NCBI GenBank assembly: GCA_964372865.1
Contig: CAYJRW010000001.1
Span: 1-44,077 of the forward strand
Source: CAYJRW01 sp964372865
GTDB lineage: Bacteria > Patescibacteriota > Minisyncoccia > Minisyncoccales > 2-12-FULL-40-12
DNA length: 44,077 nucleotides
Direction: 5' to 3'
Each line of letters opens with the position of its first letter. Within the stretch, counting starts at the first letter, position 1. Positions 7,201 through 15,258 of the stretch are shown one piece after another. The position numbers and the translations under genes were made by a program. Under the pieces are notes generated by a model that saw only the letters and a program-made list of their open reading frames with translations, did not search any database and was not told the origin of the DNA.

Positions 7201-9613
7201 GACACTTCTTATATTTTTTGCCGGACCCGCACGGGCAGGGGTCGTTTCTGCCAACCTTGCCTTTGGCACGCTGATTACCGCTTATAGTGGCTGATTCGCG
7301 CTGGTAAATTGGCTGGGCACCAGTTGGCTGCAAGGAAGCCCTGAAAAGCATCTGGACGATGTTGCTTTCAATCATCTTTAAAAGATTTTGAAACATTTTG
7401 TGGCCCTCGTTCTTGTATTCTACCAGAGGGTCTTGCTGGCCGTAAGCTCGCAGGCGGACAGAATCCCGCAATGCCTCCATTTCTTCCAAGTGATTCATCC
7501 AAAGCATATCTAAAGTCCTTAGGGCGACAAATTTAGAAACTTGATTAAAACTATCTCCTAATTCTTTCGCTTTCGGCTCAAGCAGTTTTTTCTCCTCGTC
7601 GCTTTTCAACCAATTTCCAACTTCCAATTTCCAATTTTCAATTTCCAAAAAGCGGCTTCTCTTTTTGTAAATCACTTCTCTGTGTTTGTTCAAAACATCG
7701 TCGTAATCAAGCAAATGTTTTCTCAAATCAAAGTTAAACCCCTCTATTTTTGACTGGGCTTCTTCAATGGCTTTAGAAACAAGGCCCGCCTCAATTGGTT
7801 CGTCTTCAGGAATCTTAAACATTGACATCAAAGAGCTTATCTTCTCTCCGCCAAAAATTCTCATTAAATCATCTTCCAAAGAAAGAAAAAATTGAGAGGA
7901 GCCGGGGTCTCCCTGCCTACCTGACCTTCCCCGTAATTGGTTATCAATTCTTCTAGCCTCATGCCTCTCTGTGCCAATAACATGCAGACCTCCCTTGGCA
8001 ATAACTTTTTCGGCTTCTTCTGGAAGCTGGGGATTGCCACCCAGAATTATGTCTACTCCCCTGCCTGCCATGTTGGTGGCAATAGTTACGGCTCCGGGTT
8101 TTCCTGCTTGCGCTATTATTGCTCCTTCTCTTTCATGGTGCTTGGCGTTCAAAATTTGATGAGGAACTCCCTCTTTTTCCAACAGCTTCCCCAAATACTC
8201 ATTTTTTGCAATTGAGGTGGTGCCAACGAGAACCGGCTGTCCCTTTTCGTGTCTTTCTCTAATTTCTCTGACTATTGCCCTAAACTTTCCTTCAGAATTT
8301 TTATGCACTCTATCGGGCAAATCTTGCCGAATCATCGACCTGTTTGTGGGCACAATGGCAACATCCAACTTATAAACTTTATCAAACTCTTCGGCAGAAG
8401 TAGCTGCTGTTCCCGTCATGCCGCCCAGCTTTTTGTACATTCTGAAATAATTTTGAAAAGTGATTGAAGCAAGAGTAAGCGATTCTGGCTGAACCTTCAC
8501 TCCTTCTTTTGCTTCAACCGCCTGGTGAAGACCGCCAGACCATCTTCTTCCTGGCATAAGCCGGCCGGTAAATTCATCAACAATAATGACTTGCCCATCT
8601 TTGACCACATAGTGTCTGTCTTTTTTAAAAAGAACTTCTGCTCTCAGGGCCTGCTCCAAATGATGAAGATATTTTATGCCCTTTTCTTCGTAAATATTGC
8701 CCGCTCCTAAAATTTTCTCAATCTTGTTAATGCCAGCTTCCGTCAATGTTACGGCCCTCATTTTCTCGTCAATCTCATAGTCGGTTTTGGGGTCTAATCC
8801 TGGAATGATTCTCGCAAAATCAAGGTACCATTTGGAACTCTCCGTATCAGGGGCTGAAATAATCAAAGGAGTTCTGGCTTCGTCTATCAAAATTGAGTCA
8901 ACCTCATCAACTATTGCAAAATTGAAACCTCGTTGAACCTGCTGCGATAAATCGTAAACCATATTGTCCCTTAAGTAGTCAAAGCCAAATTCATTGTTTG
9001 TACCATATGTGATATCAGCATCATATGCCTCTTTCCTAGACACCGGCCTCAAAAAATCTTCAACAACCTTAAATCCTCCAAGCGTATCTCTTTCTATGTC
9101 TTTTTTGGCAGAGGGGTCATACAAGTATGCCGCCTCATGTGTAATACAACCAACCGACATTCCAAGCGCGTGATAAATTTGCCCCATCCACACAGCGTCT
9201 CTTTTTGCCAAATAATCATTGACCGTTACTAAATGGCAACCTTTCCCTTCCAGGGCGTTTAAATATAAAGGCAGAGTGGCTGTCAAAGTTTTACCTTCTC
9301 CGGTTTTCATTTCAGCGATTTTACCCTGGTGCAAAACAATGCCGCCAATTAATTGAACGTCAAAGTGGCGCTGATTTAAGGTTCTTTTTGCCGCCTCCCG
9401 AACTTGAGCAAAAGCTTCTGGCAGCACCTCACCTAATGTGACGTAGCCTTGCTGCGTTACATTGTTTTTTAGGACTTGGGTTTTTTCTTTTAATTGTTCT
9501 TCAGAAAAACGCTCGTACTCTTTTTCAAGCGCGTTAATTTTTTCCACGACCGGCTGCAGTTTTCGCAAATACGTTTCGTTGGCATCCCCAAAAATTTTAG
9601 TCAAAATTGACAT
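7190..9613 (-). CDS. secA: Preprotein translocase ATPase SecA
   Basis: 807 residues. The N-terminal motor has Walker A MKTGEGKTL, the Walker B FAIVDEVDSILIDEARTP, preprotein-binding domain, and second RecA fold ending in IGTERHEARRIDNQLRGRSGRQGDPG. The C-terminus keeps the zinc-binding tail CPCGSGKKYKKCH (SEC-C), which contacts SecB or ribosomes in other bacteria. SecA drives post-translational export through SecYEG, and secD/secF follow in the same block. Residues about 656-668 (IENWKLEVGNW) are encoded by a low-complexity DNA tract and look like an in-frame insertion in the helical scaffold region. A terminator lies only 19 nt upstream of the ATG, with a candidate -10 box overlapping its T-tract. 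Confidence 0.97.
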   Translation of the reverse strand: MSILTKIFGDANETYLRKLQPVVEKINALEKEYERFSEEQLKEKTQVLKNNVTQQGYVTLGEVLPEAFAQVREAAKRTLNQRHFDVQLIGGIVLHQGKIAEMKTGEGKTLTATLPLYLNALEGKGCHLVTVNDYLAKRDAVWMGQIYHALGMSVGCITHEAAYLYDPSAKKDIERDTLGGFKVVEDFLRPVSRKEAYDADITYGTNNEFGFDYLRDNMVYDLSQQVQRGFNFAIVDEVDSILIDEARTPLIISAPDTESSKWYLDFARIIPGLDPKTDYEIDEKMRAVTLTEAGINKIEKILGAGNIYEEKGIKYLHHLEQALRAEVLFKKDRHYVVKDGQVIIVDEFTGRLMPGRRWSGGLHQAVEAKEGVKVQPESLTLASITFQNYFRMYKKLGGMTGTAATSAEEFDKVYKLDVAIVPTNRSMIRQDLPDRVHKNSEGKFRAIVREIRERHEKGQPVLVGTTSIAKNEYLGKLLEKEGVPHQILNAKHHEREGAIIAQAGKPGAVTIATNMAGRGVDIILGGNPQLPEEAEKVIAKGGLHVIGTERHEARRIDNQLRGRSGRQGDPGSSQFFLSLEDDLMRIFGGEKISSLMSMFKIPEDEPIEAGLVSKAIEEAQSKIEGFNFDLRKHLLDYDDVLNKHREVIYKKRSRFLEIENWKLEVGNWLKSDEEKKLLEPKAKELGDSFNQVSKFVALRTLDMLWMNHLEEMEALRDSVRLRAYGQQDPLVEYKNEGHKMFQNLLKMIESNIVQMLFRASLQPTGAQPIYQRESATISGNQRAKGKVGRNDPCPCGSGKKYKKCHGK
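7611..7648. repeat. Low-complexity CAATTTCC repeat tract inside secA
   Basis: On the plus strand, units of CAATTTCCAA/CTTCCAATTT are repeated about four times. They encode residues about 656-668 of SecA in frame. A 19-nt stretch within the tract is also present in rplD (37491-37520), so this is a shared repeat and not ordinary codon bias. Confidence 0.75.
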
Positions 9614-9624
9614 ATTACCAGTTG

Positions 9625-9653
9625 ATTATATAAAAAAAACCGCCTTTGGTAAA
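9625..9653 (-). promoter_or_regulatory. Candidate secA promoter overlapping the upstream terminator
   Basis: TATAAT at 9630-9625 (6/6) with TTTACC 17 nt upstream at 9653-9648 (4/6). The start site would fall about 4-5 nt before the secA ATG, giving an almost leaderless mRNA. The -35 box would lie in the loop and stem of the terminator hairpin. The only ribosome-site-like bases are GGT at 9619-9617. Confidence 0.45.
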
Positions 9654-9662
9654 GGCCGTTTT
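9632..9662 (-). terminator. Intrinsic terminator of the polyamine operon
   Basis: Read on the minus strand: AAAACGGCCTTT, loop ACC, AAAGGCGGTTTT, then more T residues (eight-T run at 9639-9632). The stem has 12 positions with a single G-G mismatch. It lies 18 nt after the speB stop and just before secA. Confidence 0.85.
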
Positions 9663-9680
9663 AGCAGAGATAGCTCTTTA

Positions 9681-10538
9681 TTAAAAATTATAACTAATGA
9701 TTTTATAAATGATTTTGGCGGCTAAAAAGTCTGGCGCGTGAAAACCCGGAATGGGGTCTAGTTCCACAACATCAGCGCCGACAATTTTTCTTTTTTTGGA
9801 AATCTCTTTTATCAAATGTAGGGTTTCATACCAGCCAAGGCCACCAGGCTCAGGTGTTCCAGTTGAAGGCATAATTGAGGGGTCAAAAGCATCCAAATCA
9901 AAACTTATGTAAACGTTTTGTTTCAGCGCAGCAACTATTTTATTTACGGGCAATTCGGGTGCATAAAAAATTGTTTTTATTTTTTCTTTTTTAATATAAT
10001 CTTCTTCTTCTTCAGACATGCTCCTTATGCCAACTTGAACTACCGGTATTCCCTGCTCTCTTATTCTTCTAACAACGCAGCCGTGAGAATATTTTGTCCC
10101 TTCAAGTTCATTCCTTGAATCCAAATGCGCGTCAAAATAAAGAACTGAAAGGTTTTTAATCCTTTTTACAAAAGCTCTAACGGTTCCAATGGTTATTGAG
10201 TGTTCTCCGCCAATGGTTATAACAAATTTTTTGTCATGCAAAAGAGAGCTAACCGCTTTTTCTACTCTTTCCGTTGTTTCCTGAGGAGAGTTCTTTGAGG
10301 GCTCCAAGGGTTCCAAAGTAAAAATTCCTGTTTTAGCAACGTCTTTTTTCGTCTCAATGTCATAATCTTCCAAATAGCGGGAAGCCTCAATAAGGGCTTG
10401 AGGCCCTTCTTTCGTTCCTGATTTCCAAAAAGTAGTTGAACTGTAGGGCACTGGTAAAATAACTACTTTTGAGCTTTGGTAATTTTGATTTGGCAGTCCC
10501 AAAAAATTAAACGGCTCCGTTGTGGGATACTTGAACAT
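9681..10538 (-). CDS. speB: Agmatinase (ureohydrolase family)
   Basis: 285 residues. Manganese ligands of the arginase/agmatinase family are all visible: GGEHS (His113), DAHLD (Asp136, His138, Asp140) and SFDLDAFDP (Asp214, Asp216). The SHG at 151-153 and the overall length fit agmatinase better than arginase or formiminoglutamase. The predicted reaction is agmatine to putrescine plus urea. This is the step linking the decarboxylase (12420-13808) to the aminopropyltransferases in the same cluster. It is the last gene of the polyamine operon; its first base overlaps the last base of the SET-domain gene stop, and a strong terminator follows. Confidence 0.9.
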   Translation of the reverse strand: MFKYPTTEPFNFLGLPNQNYQSSKVVILPVPYSSTTFWKSGTKEGPQALIEASRYLEDYDIETKKDVAKTGIFTLEPLEPSKNSPQETTERVEKAVSSLLHDKKFVITIGGEHSITIGTVRAFVKRIKNLSVLYFDAHLDSRNELEGTKYSHGCVVRRIREQGIPVVQVGIRSMSEEEEDYIKKEKIKTIFYAPELPVNKIVAALKQNVYISFDLDAFDPSIMPSTGTPEPGGLGWYETLHLIKEISKKRKIVGADVVELDPIPGFHAPDFLAAKIIYKIISYNF

Positions 10539-11071
10539 TATAATTTATTAATTTCTTCCTGAATATGCCAGGCAAAATAACCTTTGTATTTCTTTTGCAA
10601 CTCAAGATTCTTCCAGTCCTCTCCCGTAATAAACTTTCTGCAATTTTTTTCTTGACAGCGACATTTAAAGTAAATGCCGGGGTCATTGTCTGTCATGGCA
10701 TAGTCAAAAGTTAGTTCCTCATCCTTAAGAATATTGCGCATTGCCACAAACAAATTGCCTTTTACGCCAACATTGGGGCGACAACTGTGGTTCAAGTAAT
10801 CATCATCTTTGAGTGTTTTTTTGCTAAAGTGGGCTAAATAAAAACTTGGAGCTATTTTAAATAAATACTCTTTTAAGACCTTATATCGTTTTTTGGGAAG
10901 ATTTTTTGGGTTGCTTAAAATTTCTTTTTCTCCAACTATGTATCCTCCGGGAATGGCAATTATTTCACTTTTTTTAATGAGTTCTTTGGCAAACAATCCT
11001 TTTCTATGGATGGCAGAAGTCCCTGCTTTTACCTTTGGGTTAATATAGGGATTAATGTAAGAATGACCCAT
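10538..11071 (-). CDS. SET-domain protein (putative protein lysine methyltransferase)
   Basis: 177 residues with a complete SET core: KGLFA (residues 24-28), the AdoMet/substrate motif NHSCRPN (94-100), DEELTFDYA (117-125) with the conserved Tyr, and a post-SET zinc-type cluster with Cys137, Cys139 and Cys144. Such proteins methylate lysines; bacterial members are less common, and their targets are mostly unknown. It is embedded between the aminopropyltransferase gene (9-nt gap) and speB (1-nt overlap), so it is part of the polyamine operon and shares the AdoMet requirement. Its substrate cannot be inferred; a ribosomal protein or polyamine-related target is speculation. Confidence 0.88.
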   Translation of the reverse strand: MGHSYINPYINPKVKAGTSAIHRKGLFAKELIKKSEIIAIPGGYIVGEKEILSNPKNLPKKRYKVLKEYLFKIAPSFYLAHFSKKTLKDDDYLNHSCRPNVGVKGNLFVAMRNILKDEELTFDYAMTDNDPGIYFKCRCQEKNCRKFITGEDWKNLELQKKYKGYFAWHIQEEINKL

Positions 11072-11080
11072 AAATCAAGT

Positions 11081-11947
11081 TTATTGCTTTTTGGTAATCT
11101 CTTTTAGAAAAGGCGGCAGGGTAAAAATTGCTTTAAACATTTCCGGGCTGAGGTATTTCAGCTTTCGCTCCAAATCTTTGTTCTTGAACTCCGTTTTCAG
11201 CGGGTTGAAGTTTTTGTTTGCGGAAGCTATCAGAAAACCCCAATAACCGCCAAAAAAACTAATGCAGGCGCGGTAAGAAAAAACTTTTGGGAAAACTTTT
11301 TTCAATATTTTTTTCAGGCGAAGGTGGCCCTGGTAACTGACTTCGCTGAAATTGTTGCTGTGCATTGCTAAAATGCCGTCTTTTTTAAGATTCTGGCGGA
11401 TAAGTTTGTAAAAATAGGTTTCCGGTTTCTTTATTTTAGAGCTGAGGTTGTAGTAGCCGGGGTCAGAGATGTCTGAGTAAATGACATCATACTTTTTTTG
11501 GCTTCTTAATAAAAAGTTTTCAGCGCTGTCTATAATTAAGTCAACTTTCGGGTGGTCAAAAAATCCTTGGTGCATCTCGGGAAAAAATTGCTTGAAAATT
11601 TTTACTGCTTCTCTGTCAATATCAATGGTCGTGATTCGCTTTACGTTTTTGTGCTTTAAAATTTCGCGAAGAGTCGCTCCCTCTCCCGCTCCCAAAACCA
11701 GGATTTGTAAATTTTTCTTCTTAGTCAGCAAAATCAAAGCGGGGTGAATCAGCGCCTCGTGGTAAATCCATTCTTCTTTAACGCAGCTCTGGGGAATTCC
11801 GTCAATAACCAAACTTTTACCAACCTCAAACAAATCGAAAATCTGGATATCCTGGAACTTTGTTTTTTTGTGAAATAAGAGTTTTTTTACCCGCCAATGC
11901 ACTTGAGAGTTGGGAACGTATGTATCAACATACCACTGCCGTTTCAT
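11081..11947 (-). CDS. Spermidine synthase-like aminopropyltransferase, copy 1
   Basis: 288 residues. The N-terminal beta domain ends in a GKSLVIDG-like turn; the Rossmann domain carries LGAGEGATLRE (residues 85-95), the acidic TIDID (107-111) and SDISDP (158-162) next to the substrate pocket. The GxGEGxTxRE form of the cofactor loop differs from the GGxDGG of classical SpeE and of the second copy in this cluster. It transfers the aminopropyl group of decarboxylated AdoMet to a polyamine; which acceptor (putrescine, spermidine or other) is not clear. The start overlaps the speD stop by 4 nt, so it is tightly coupled to the gene that makes its aminopropyl donor. Confidence 0.82.
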   Translation of the reverse strand: MKRQWYVDTYVPNSQVHWRVKKLLFHKKTKFQDIQIFDLFEVGKSLVIDGIPQSCVKEEWIYHEALIHPALILLTKKKNLQILVLGAGEGATLREILKHKNVKRITTIDIDREAVKIFKQFFPEMHQGFFDHPKVDLIIDSAENFLLRSQKKYDVIYSDISDPGYYNLSSKIKKPETYFYKLIRQNLKKDGILAMHSNNFSEVSYQGHLRLKKILKKVFPKVFSYRACISFFGGYWGFLIASANKNFNPLKTEFKNKDLERKLKYLSPEMFKAIFTLPPFLKEITKKQ

Positions 11948-12324
11948 TTTCTTAAAATCCCTCTCTTTATCACTTTCATTTCAACTCTTTTAGGCTCAAA
12001 TTTCTTTTTTAAATATTTAAGAGCCTTGTCGGGCATAGCTCTCCTGCCGCAGCTGAAAATGTCAATGGCCAAATAATTTATTTCAGGCCAGCTGTGGATG
12101 GCGATATGTGATTCAGCCAAAAGAATGAAACCGGTTATTCCGTGAGGATTAAACTTGTAAGTTTTTATTCCCAAAGTGGTGTTGTGCGATCTTCTGGCGG
12201 CTTCAAGCAAAATATTTCTAATTCTCTTGGAATCTTCAATAATTTTCCCGCCCCAGAATTCAGCAATCAAATGAACTCCAGTATATCTTCTTTTTTGTTT
12301 GGGCCTCATTTCTATTTTTTTCAT
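11944..12324 (-). CDS. speD: S-adenosylmethionine decarboxylase proenzyme, small bacterial type
   Basis: 126 residues, typical of the small bacterial/archaeal class (SpeH-like). The self-cleavage site is Glu71-Ser72 in LAESHIAIHSWPE; Ser72 should become the pyruvoyl group, with His77 and Cys92 (FSCG) as the expected processing and catalytic residues. The product, decarboxylated AdoMet, is the aminopropyl donor for the two synthases in the cluster. It overlaps the following aminopropyltransferase by 4 nt. A 95-nt gap separates it from the upstream decarboxylase and holds a TATAAT box, so it may have its own promoter. Confidence 0.93.
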   Translation of the reverse strand: MKKIEMRPKQKRRYTGVHLIAEFWGGKIIEDSKRIRNILLEAARRSHNTTLGIKTYKFNPHGITGFILLAESHIAIHSWPEINYLAIDIFSCGRRAMPDKALKYLKKKFEPKRVEMKVIKRGILRK

Positions 12325-12360
12325 CGCAATAATTTTATATTTCTTCTATTGCATTACACT

Positions 12361-12408
12361 ATTATACAGAAAATAAAAAAGAAAAAACATACGTCAAGCT
12401 GTGGATAA
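12361..12408 (-). promoter_or_regulatory. Possible internal promoter of speD, with a DnaA-box-like 9-mer
   Basis: TATAAT at 12366-12361 lies 37 nt before the speD ATG; no good -35 box is found at 16-18 nt spacing (TTGACG is 25 nt away). The minus strand also has TTATCCACA, an exact DnaA-box consensus, at 12408-12400. One 9-mer match in 44 kb is not unexpected by chance. Confidence 0.35.
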
Positions 12409-12419
12409 CTCAAAAAGGG

Positions 12420-13808
12420 TCATTTAACAACTTTTATGGTCTTGGATAAACCGAAGATTGAAGAATAATGCCTAACAATTTCAAAATAGTTATGAATTTG
12501 CGGCGTGATTACCTCGCCGGGCACCAGCAAAGGAATGCCTGGGGGGTATGGGGTTATAACTTCAGCGGCAATACGACCAATTGCTTCTTCTATTTTAATT
12601 TCTTCTGTCTCTTTCAAAAAAGTTTTCCGGGGGGAAAGGGAGATTTGAGGAACGATAAACGGATATTCAATCGCCCATAAACCTTTTCTGGCAGAAAGTT
12701 TTTTCAAAACGTTAAAAAAAGCGTTAAGATCTCTAGCGTCATTGCCGATTCCAAAAATAAAAATCAAATGATTGGGTGTACTGAACTCAGGCTCAATTTT
12801 ATTTTTGTTTAGAATCTCCCAAGATTCAAATCCGTTTTCAACCTCAACCGTCAAATTGGTCAAATCCAGGTCAAATCCTTTTTTGTTTAAGTAATTTCTT
12901 TCTATGCATCTAAACTGTGAGTTTTTTAGAAACTCCCTGGCTTTTTGGGCTAAATCTATCGGCCCCTGCCAGAGTTTTTTTCCCTGAAGAACCATTTGCC
13001 TTCTAACCAAATCCAAAGAGGCAAGAAAAATATATGAAGGAGAGGTGGTTTGAAGCAATCTAACTGTCTCTTTAACTTTTTGGCGGTCAATCCTTTTACC
13101 CGTAAAATGCAGCATTGAGCTTTGAGAAAGAGCCGGCAATCTTTTATGAGTGCTCTGGACGACCGCGTCAGCTCCGGCTGCCAAGGCCGTCTGGGGAAAC
13201 TGGGAATTAAATTTCAAGTGCGCGCCCCAAGCCTCGTCAACCAAAAGAATTTTCCCTGCCTTGTGGACAATCGCAGCAATTTTTTCAAGGTCAGCGGTAA
13301 CGCCAAATTGAGTCGGATTGACTATCAACACCGCTTTGGCATCAGGATGCTCTTTTAATGATTTTGCAACAGTTTCCGGCTTAACATTTAGCGGCAGATT
13401 AAACTCTTGGTCAAATTCTGGTTGGAGGTAAATTGGCTGTGCTCCAGAGATAATCAAACCACTCACAGCTGATTTGTGCATGTTACGGCTGATGAGGATT
13501 TTATCATTCGGAGAACAGGTAGAAAGAATCATTGAGATGACTCCCAAGGTAGAACCGCCAACCAGAAACAAGGTTTCCTCAGCCCCAAAAGCTTCAGCCG
13601 TCAGCTCTTGGGCTTGTTTAATCGCTGATTGAGGATGAGACAAAGAATCAATGTCTTCCAGCAGGGTTAAATCAAATTTGGCGTCAAGCGAAGCCGTTTC
13701 TCTGGGCAGCCCCCGACCATAACGGTGGCCGGGAACGTGAAGCTTTGTTACAGCTTTTTTTAGGTAGCGACGTAGCGCTTGATAAAGCGGAGCTTGGTTT
13801 TGCTTCAT
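12420..13808 (-). CDS. speA: Orn/Lys/Arg-family PLP decarboxylase, probably arginine decarboxylase
   Basis: 462 residues, the size of the Bacillus SpeA type. It has the family N-terminal HVPGHR motif (24-29), a fold-type I PLP core with DEAWGAH (Asp191, His197) and the PLP-binding Lys222 in STHKRLPALSQSS. A C-terminal domain with PYPPGIPLLVPGE is characteristic of the Orn/Lys/Arg decarboxylase group. Substrate is inferred from context: agmatinase in the same operon argues for arginine to agmatine; lysine or ornithine cannot be excluded. It lies 7 nt after the second aminopropyltransferase gene. The symbol follows the Gram-positive usage, not the unrelated E. coli SpeA. Confidence 0.82.
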   Translation of the reverse strand: MKQNQAPLYQALRRYLKKAVTKLHVPGHRYGRGLPRETASLDAKFDLTLLEDIDSLSHPQSAIKQAQELTAEAFGAEETLFLVGGSTLGVISMILSTCSPNDKILISRNMHKSAVSGLIISGAQPIYLQPEFDQEFNLPLNVKPETVAKSLKEHPDAKAVLIVNPTQFGVTADLEKIAAIVHKAGKILLVDEAWGAHLKFNSQFPQTALAAGADAVVQSTHKRLPALSQSSMLHFTGKRIDRQKVKETVRLLQTTSPSYIFLASLDLVRRQMVLQGKKLWQGPIDLAQKAREFLKNSQFRCIERNYLNKKGFDLDLTNLTVEVENGFESWEILNKNKIEPEFSTPNHLIFIFGIGNDARDLNAFFNVLKKLSARKGLWAIEYPFIVPQISLSPRKTFLKETEEIKIEEAIGRIAAEVITPYPPGIPLLVPGEVITPQIHNYFEIVRHYSSIFGLSKTIKVVK

Positions 13809-13815
13809 TTTTCCA

Positions 13816-14757
13816 TCAAAAAGAAATAAGGGGCTTTTTGTCTTGAATCACTCTTTTTTGCGCCTTTATCGCGTCCCTTAAAATTTTCGGCAGCAAAAAT
13901 AAGGACTGGTGGATTTTTTCATCGTAAAACTTTAATCCTTTCAAGCCCCTCTTTTTTATCTTGTCTTTTACTTGGGATGGTTTGATTGAAATTGGGTCGT
14001 ATTTTTTTGATGCGGCAATAAATCCCCAACTATCGTCGTAACTTGGAATAAAGACCCTCATTCCCCTAGCAATAGGAAAAACCTTATTTACGGTTTTGTG
14101 AATCGCAGCGAAAGTTTCGTTATTCAGCTCGTTGACTCCGTCTGCTTGCAGAGAAAATATGCCATTCTCGCTCAACTTCGCGTATATGAGCCGATAAAAT
14201 TCTTCTGTAAAAAGAAGCCAAGAAGGCGGTTCCAGCAAAGGGGCTATCAAGTCGCTGATGATAACGTCAAACTTTTCTTTGGTTTCACTTAAAAACTTCC
14301 TGCCGTCCCCGGGAATCACTTTCATTTTCTTGTTCTTAAAAACATTCCGGTTTATTTTTTTCAGGAATTTCCGGCAGAATTCTATCAGTTGCTCATCAAT
14401 ATCAACTAAAAATAACTGCTTGACGGATTTATGTTTTAAAACTTGGTAGGCGGTTCCACCATCAGCGCCGCCAATTATTAAGACTTTATGAGGCATGGGG
14501 TGAGTTACCAAAGCAGGATGGGCAATCGTTTCGTGATAAATGAACTCGTCCGCCTCGCTCGTTTGCAGTCTTTCATCTAAAAAAAGGGTTCTGCCGTACT
14601 GGAATAGTTCTACGATATCAACCGTCTGGAACTTTGTCCTTTGATGCATAATTCTCTTTTTAACCTGAAATAAATGAGCAGAATGCGGGCCTTGAGTGAA
14701 TTCCAGTATCCATTCTGAATTTTTTGGAAGTTTGCTAGTAAAAGAGAACGGTTTCAT
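13816..14757 (-). CDS. Spermidine synthase-like aminopropyltransferase, copy 2
   Basis: 313 residues. The cofactor loop is IIGGADGGTAYQ (94-105), the classical GGxDGG form; LVDIDE (117-122) and ISDL (167-170) follow. The substrate-side segment lacks the usual TDP triplet and reads ISDLIAPL, and the later IPSYDDSWGFIAASK resembles the thermospermine/spermine (ACL5-like) branch more than E. coli SpeE. So a role on spermidine or a longer chain is possible. It is the first gene of the polyamine operon, about 50 nt downstream of a good promoter and after the ribosomal terminator. It is clearly different from copy 1 and not a recent duplicate. Confidence 0.82.
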   Translation of the reverse strand: MKPFSFTSKLPKNSEWILEFTQGPHSAHLFQVKKRIMHQRTKFQTVDIVELFQYGRTLFLDERLQTSEADEFIYHETIAHPALVTHPMPHKVLIIGGADGGTAYQVLKHKSVKQLFLVDIDEQLIEFCRKFLKKINRNVFKNKKMKVIPGDGRKFLSETKEKFDVIISDLIAPLLEPPSWLLFTEEFYRLIYAKLSENGIFSLQADGVNELNNETFAAIHKTVNKVFPIARGMRVFIPSYDDSWGFIAASKKYDPISIKPSQVKDKIKKRGLKGLKFYDEKIHQSLFLLPKILRDAIKAQKRVIQDKKPLISF

Positions 14758-14813
14758 TTAGAAATTTAATTGTCTATTGTTCCTCTTTTTGAAAATTTTT
14801 TTTGAGTTATTTC

Positions 14814-14841
14814 ATTATTTCATTTCAAGAAGGTATGTCAA
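14814..14841 (-). promoter_or_regulatory. Promoter of the polyamine operon
   Basis: TTGACA at 14841-14836 (6/6), a 16-nt spacer, AATAAT at 14819-14814 (5/6). It lies in the gap between the rplM terminator and the aminopropyltransferase ATG at 14757, leaving a leader of about 50 nt. The AGAGGA at about 14786-14781 in the leader is too far upstream to act as a ribosome site. Confidence 0.7.
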
Positions 14842-14863
14842 GAGTTAAAAACGTTTTTTCAAC

Positions 14864-14889
14864 AAAAAATCCCATAGAATTTTATGGGA
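14864..14889 (-). terminator. Intrinsic terminator after rplM
   Basis: Minus strand: TCCCATA, 6-nt loop, TATGGGA, then six T residues. It starts 20 nt after the rplM stop and marks the end of the ribosomal protein block. Confidence 0.88.
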
Positions 14890-14909
14890 AAAGATATTTA
14901 AATGTTATT

Positions 14910-15257
14910 TTACTCGAACTTCAGCCGTCTTATTTGTTTAGCTCGCAGTTTATTTTTAGGCAGCATGCCAAAGACGGCTTTTCTCAGAACTTTAGCAGGA
15001 TTTTCCTTAAAAATTTTTTTCACCGGAATCTCTTTCAACGAGCCCAAAAAACCTGAGTGGCGAAAATATTTTTTCTTTTCCAATTTTTTACCAGTAAACA
15101 GAATTTTGTCAATATTTTTTACCAAGACAAAATCACCCATATCTTTGTATGGGGCAAAACCTGATTTTTGTTTGCCGCGCAGTAAAATAGCTATTTCAGA
15201 CGCCACTCTGCCCAAAGCCCTGTTTGCTGCGATGATGATATGGGTTGTGCGTTCCAT
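14910..15257 (-). CDS. rplM: 50S ribosomal protein L13
   Basis: 115 residues, about 25 fewer than E. coli L13. The core is present: LGRVASEIAILLRGK, the GDFVLVKN strand, TGKKL, YFRHSGFLG and the KAVFGMLPKN motif. The protein ends right after the LRAKQIRRLKF helix, so the usual C-terminal tail is missing and the N-terminus lacks the usual leading residues. It binds 23S rRNA early in large-subunit assembly. The usual partner rpsI (S9) does not follow; a terminator does. It starts 1 nt after the rplQ stop. Confidence 0.93.
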   Translation of the reverse strand: MERTTHIIIAANRALGRVASEIAILLRGKQKSGFAPYKDMGDFVLVKNIDKILFTGKKLEKKKYFRHSGFLGSLKEIPVKKIFKENPAKVLRKAVFGMLPKNKLRAKQIRRLKFE

Positions 15258-15258
15258 T

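Noticed and set aside
7201..7269. Longer nucleotidyltransferase beginning at 7269
   Set aside because: It would overlap secA by 80 nt and adds only low-complexity residues that do not belong to the fold.
12400..12408. Replication origin marked by a DnaA box
   Set aside because: Only one box was found; dnaA, dnaN and a cluster of boxes are absent.
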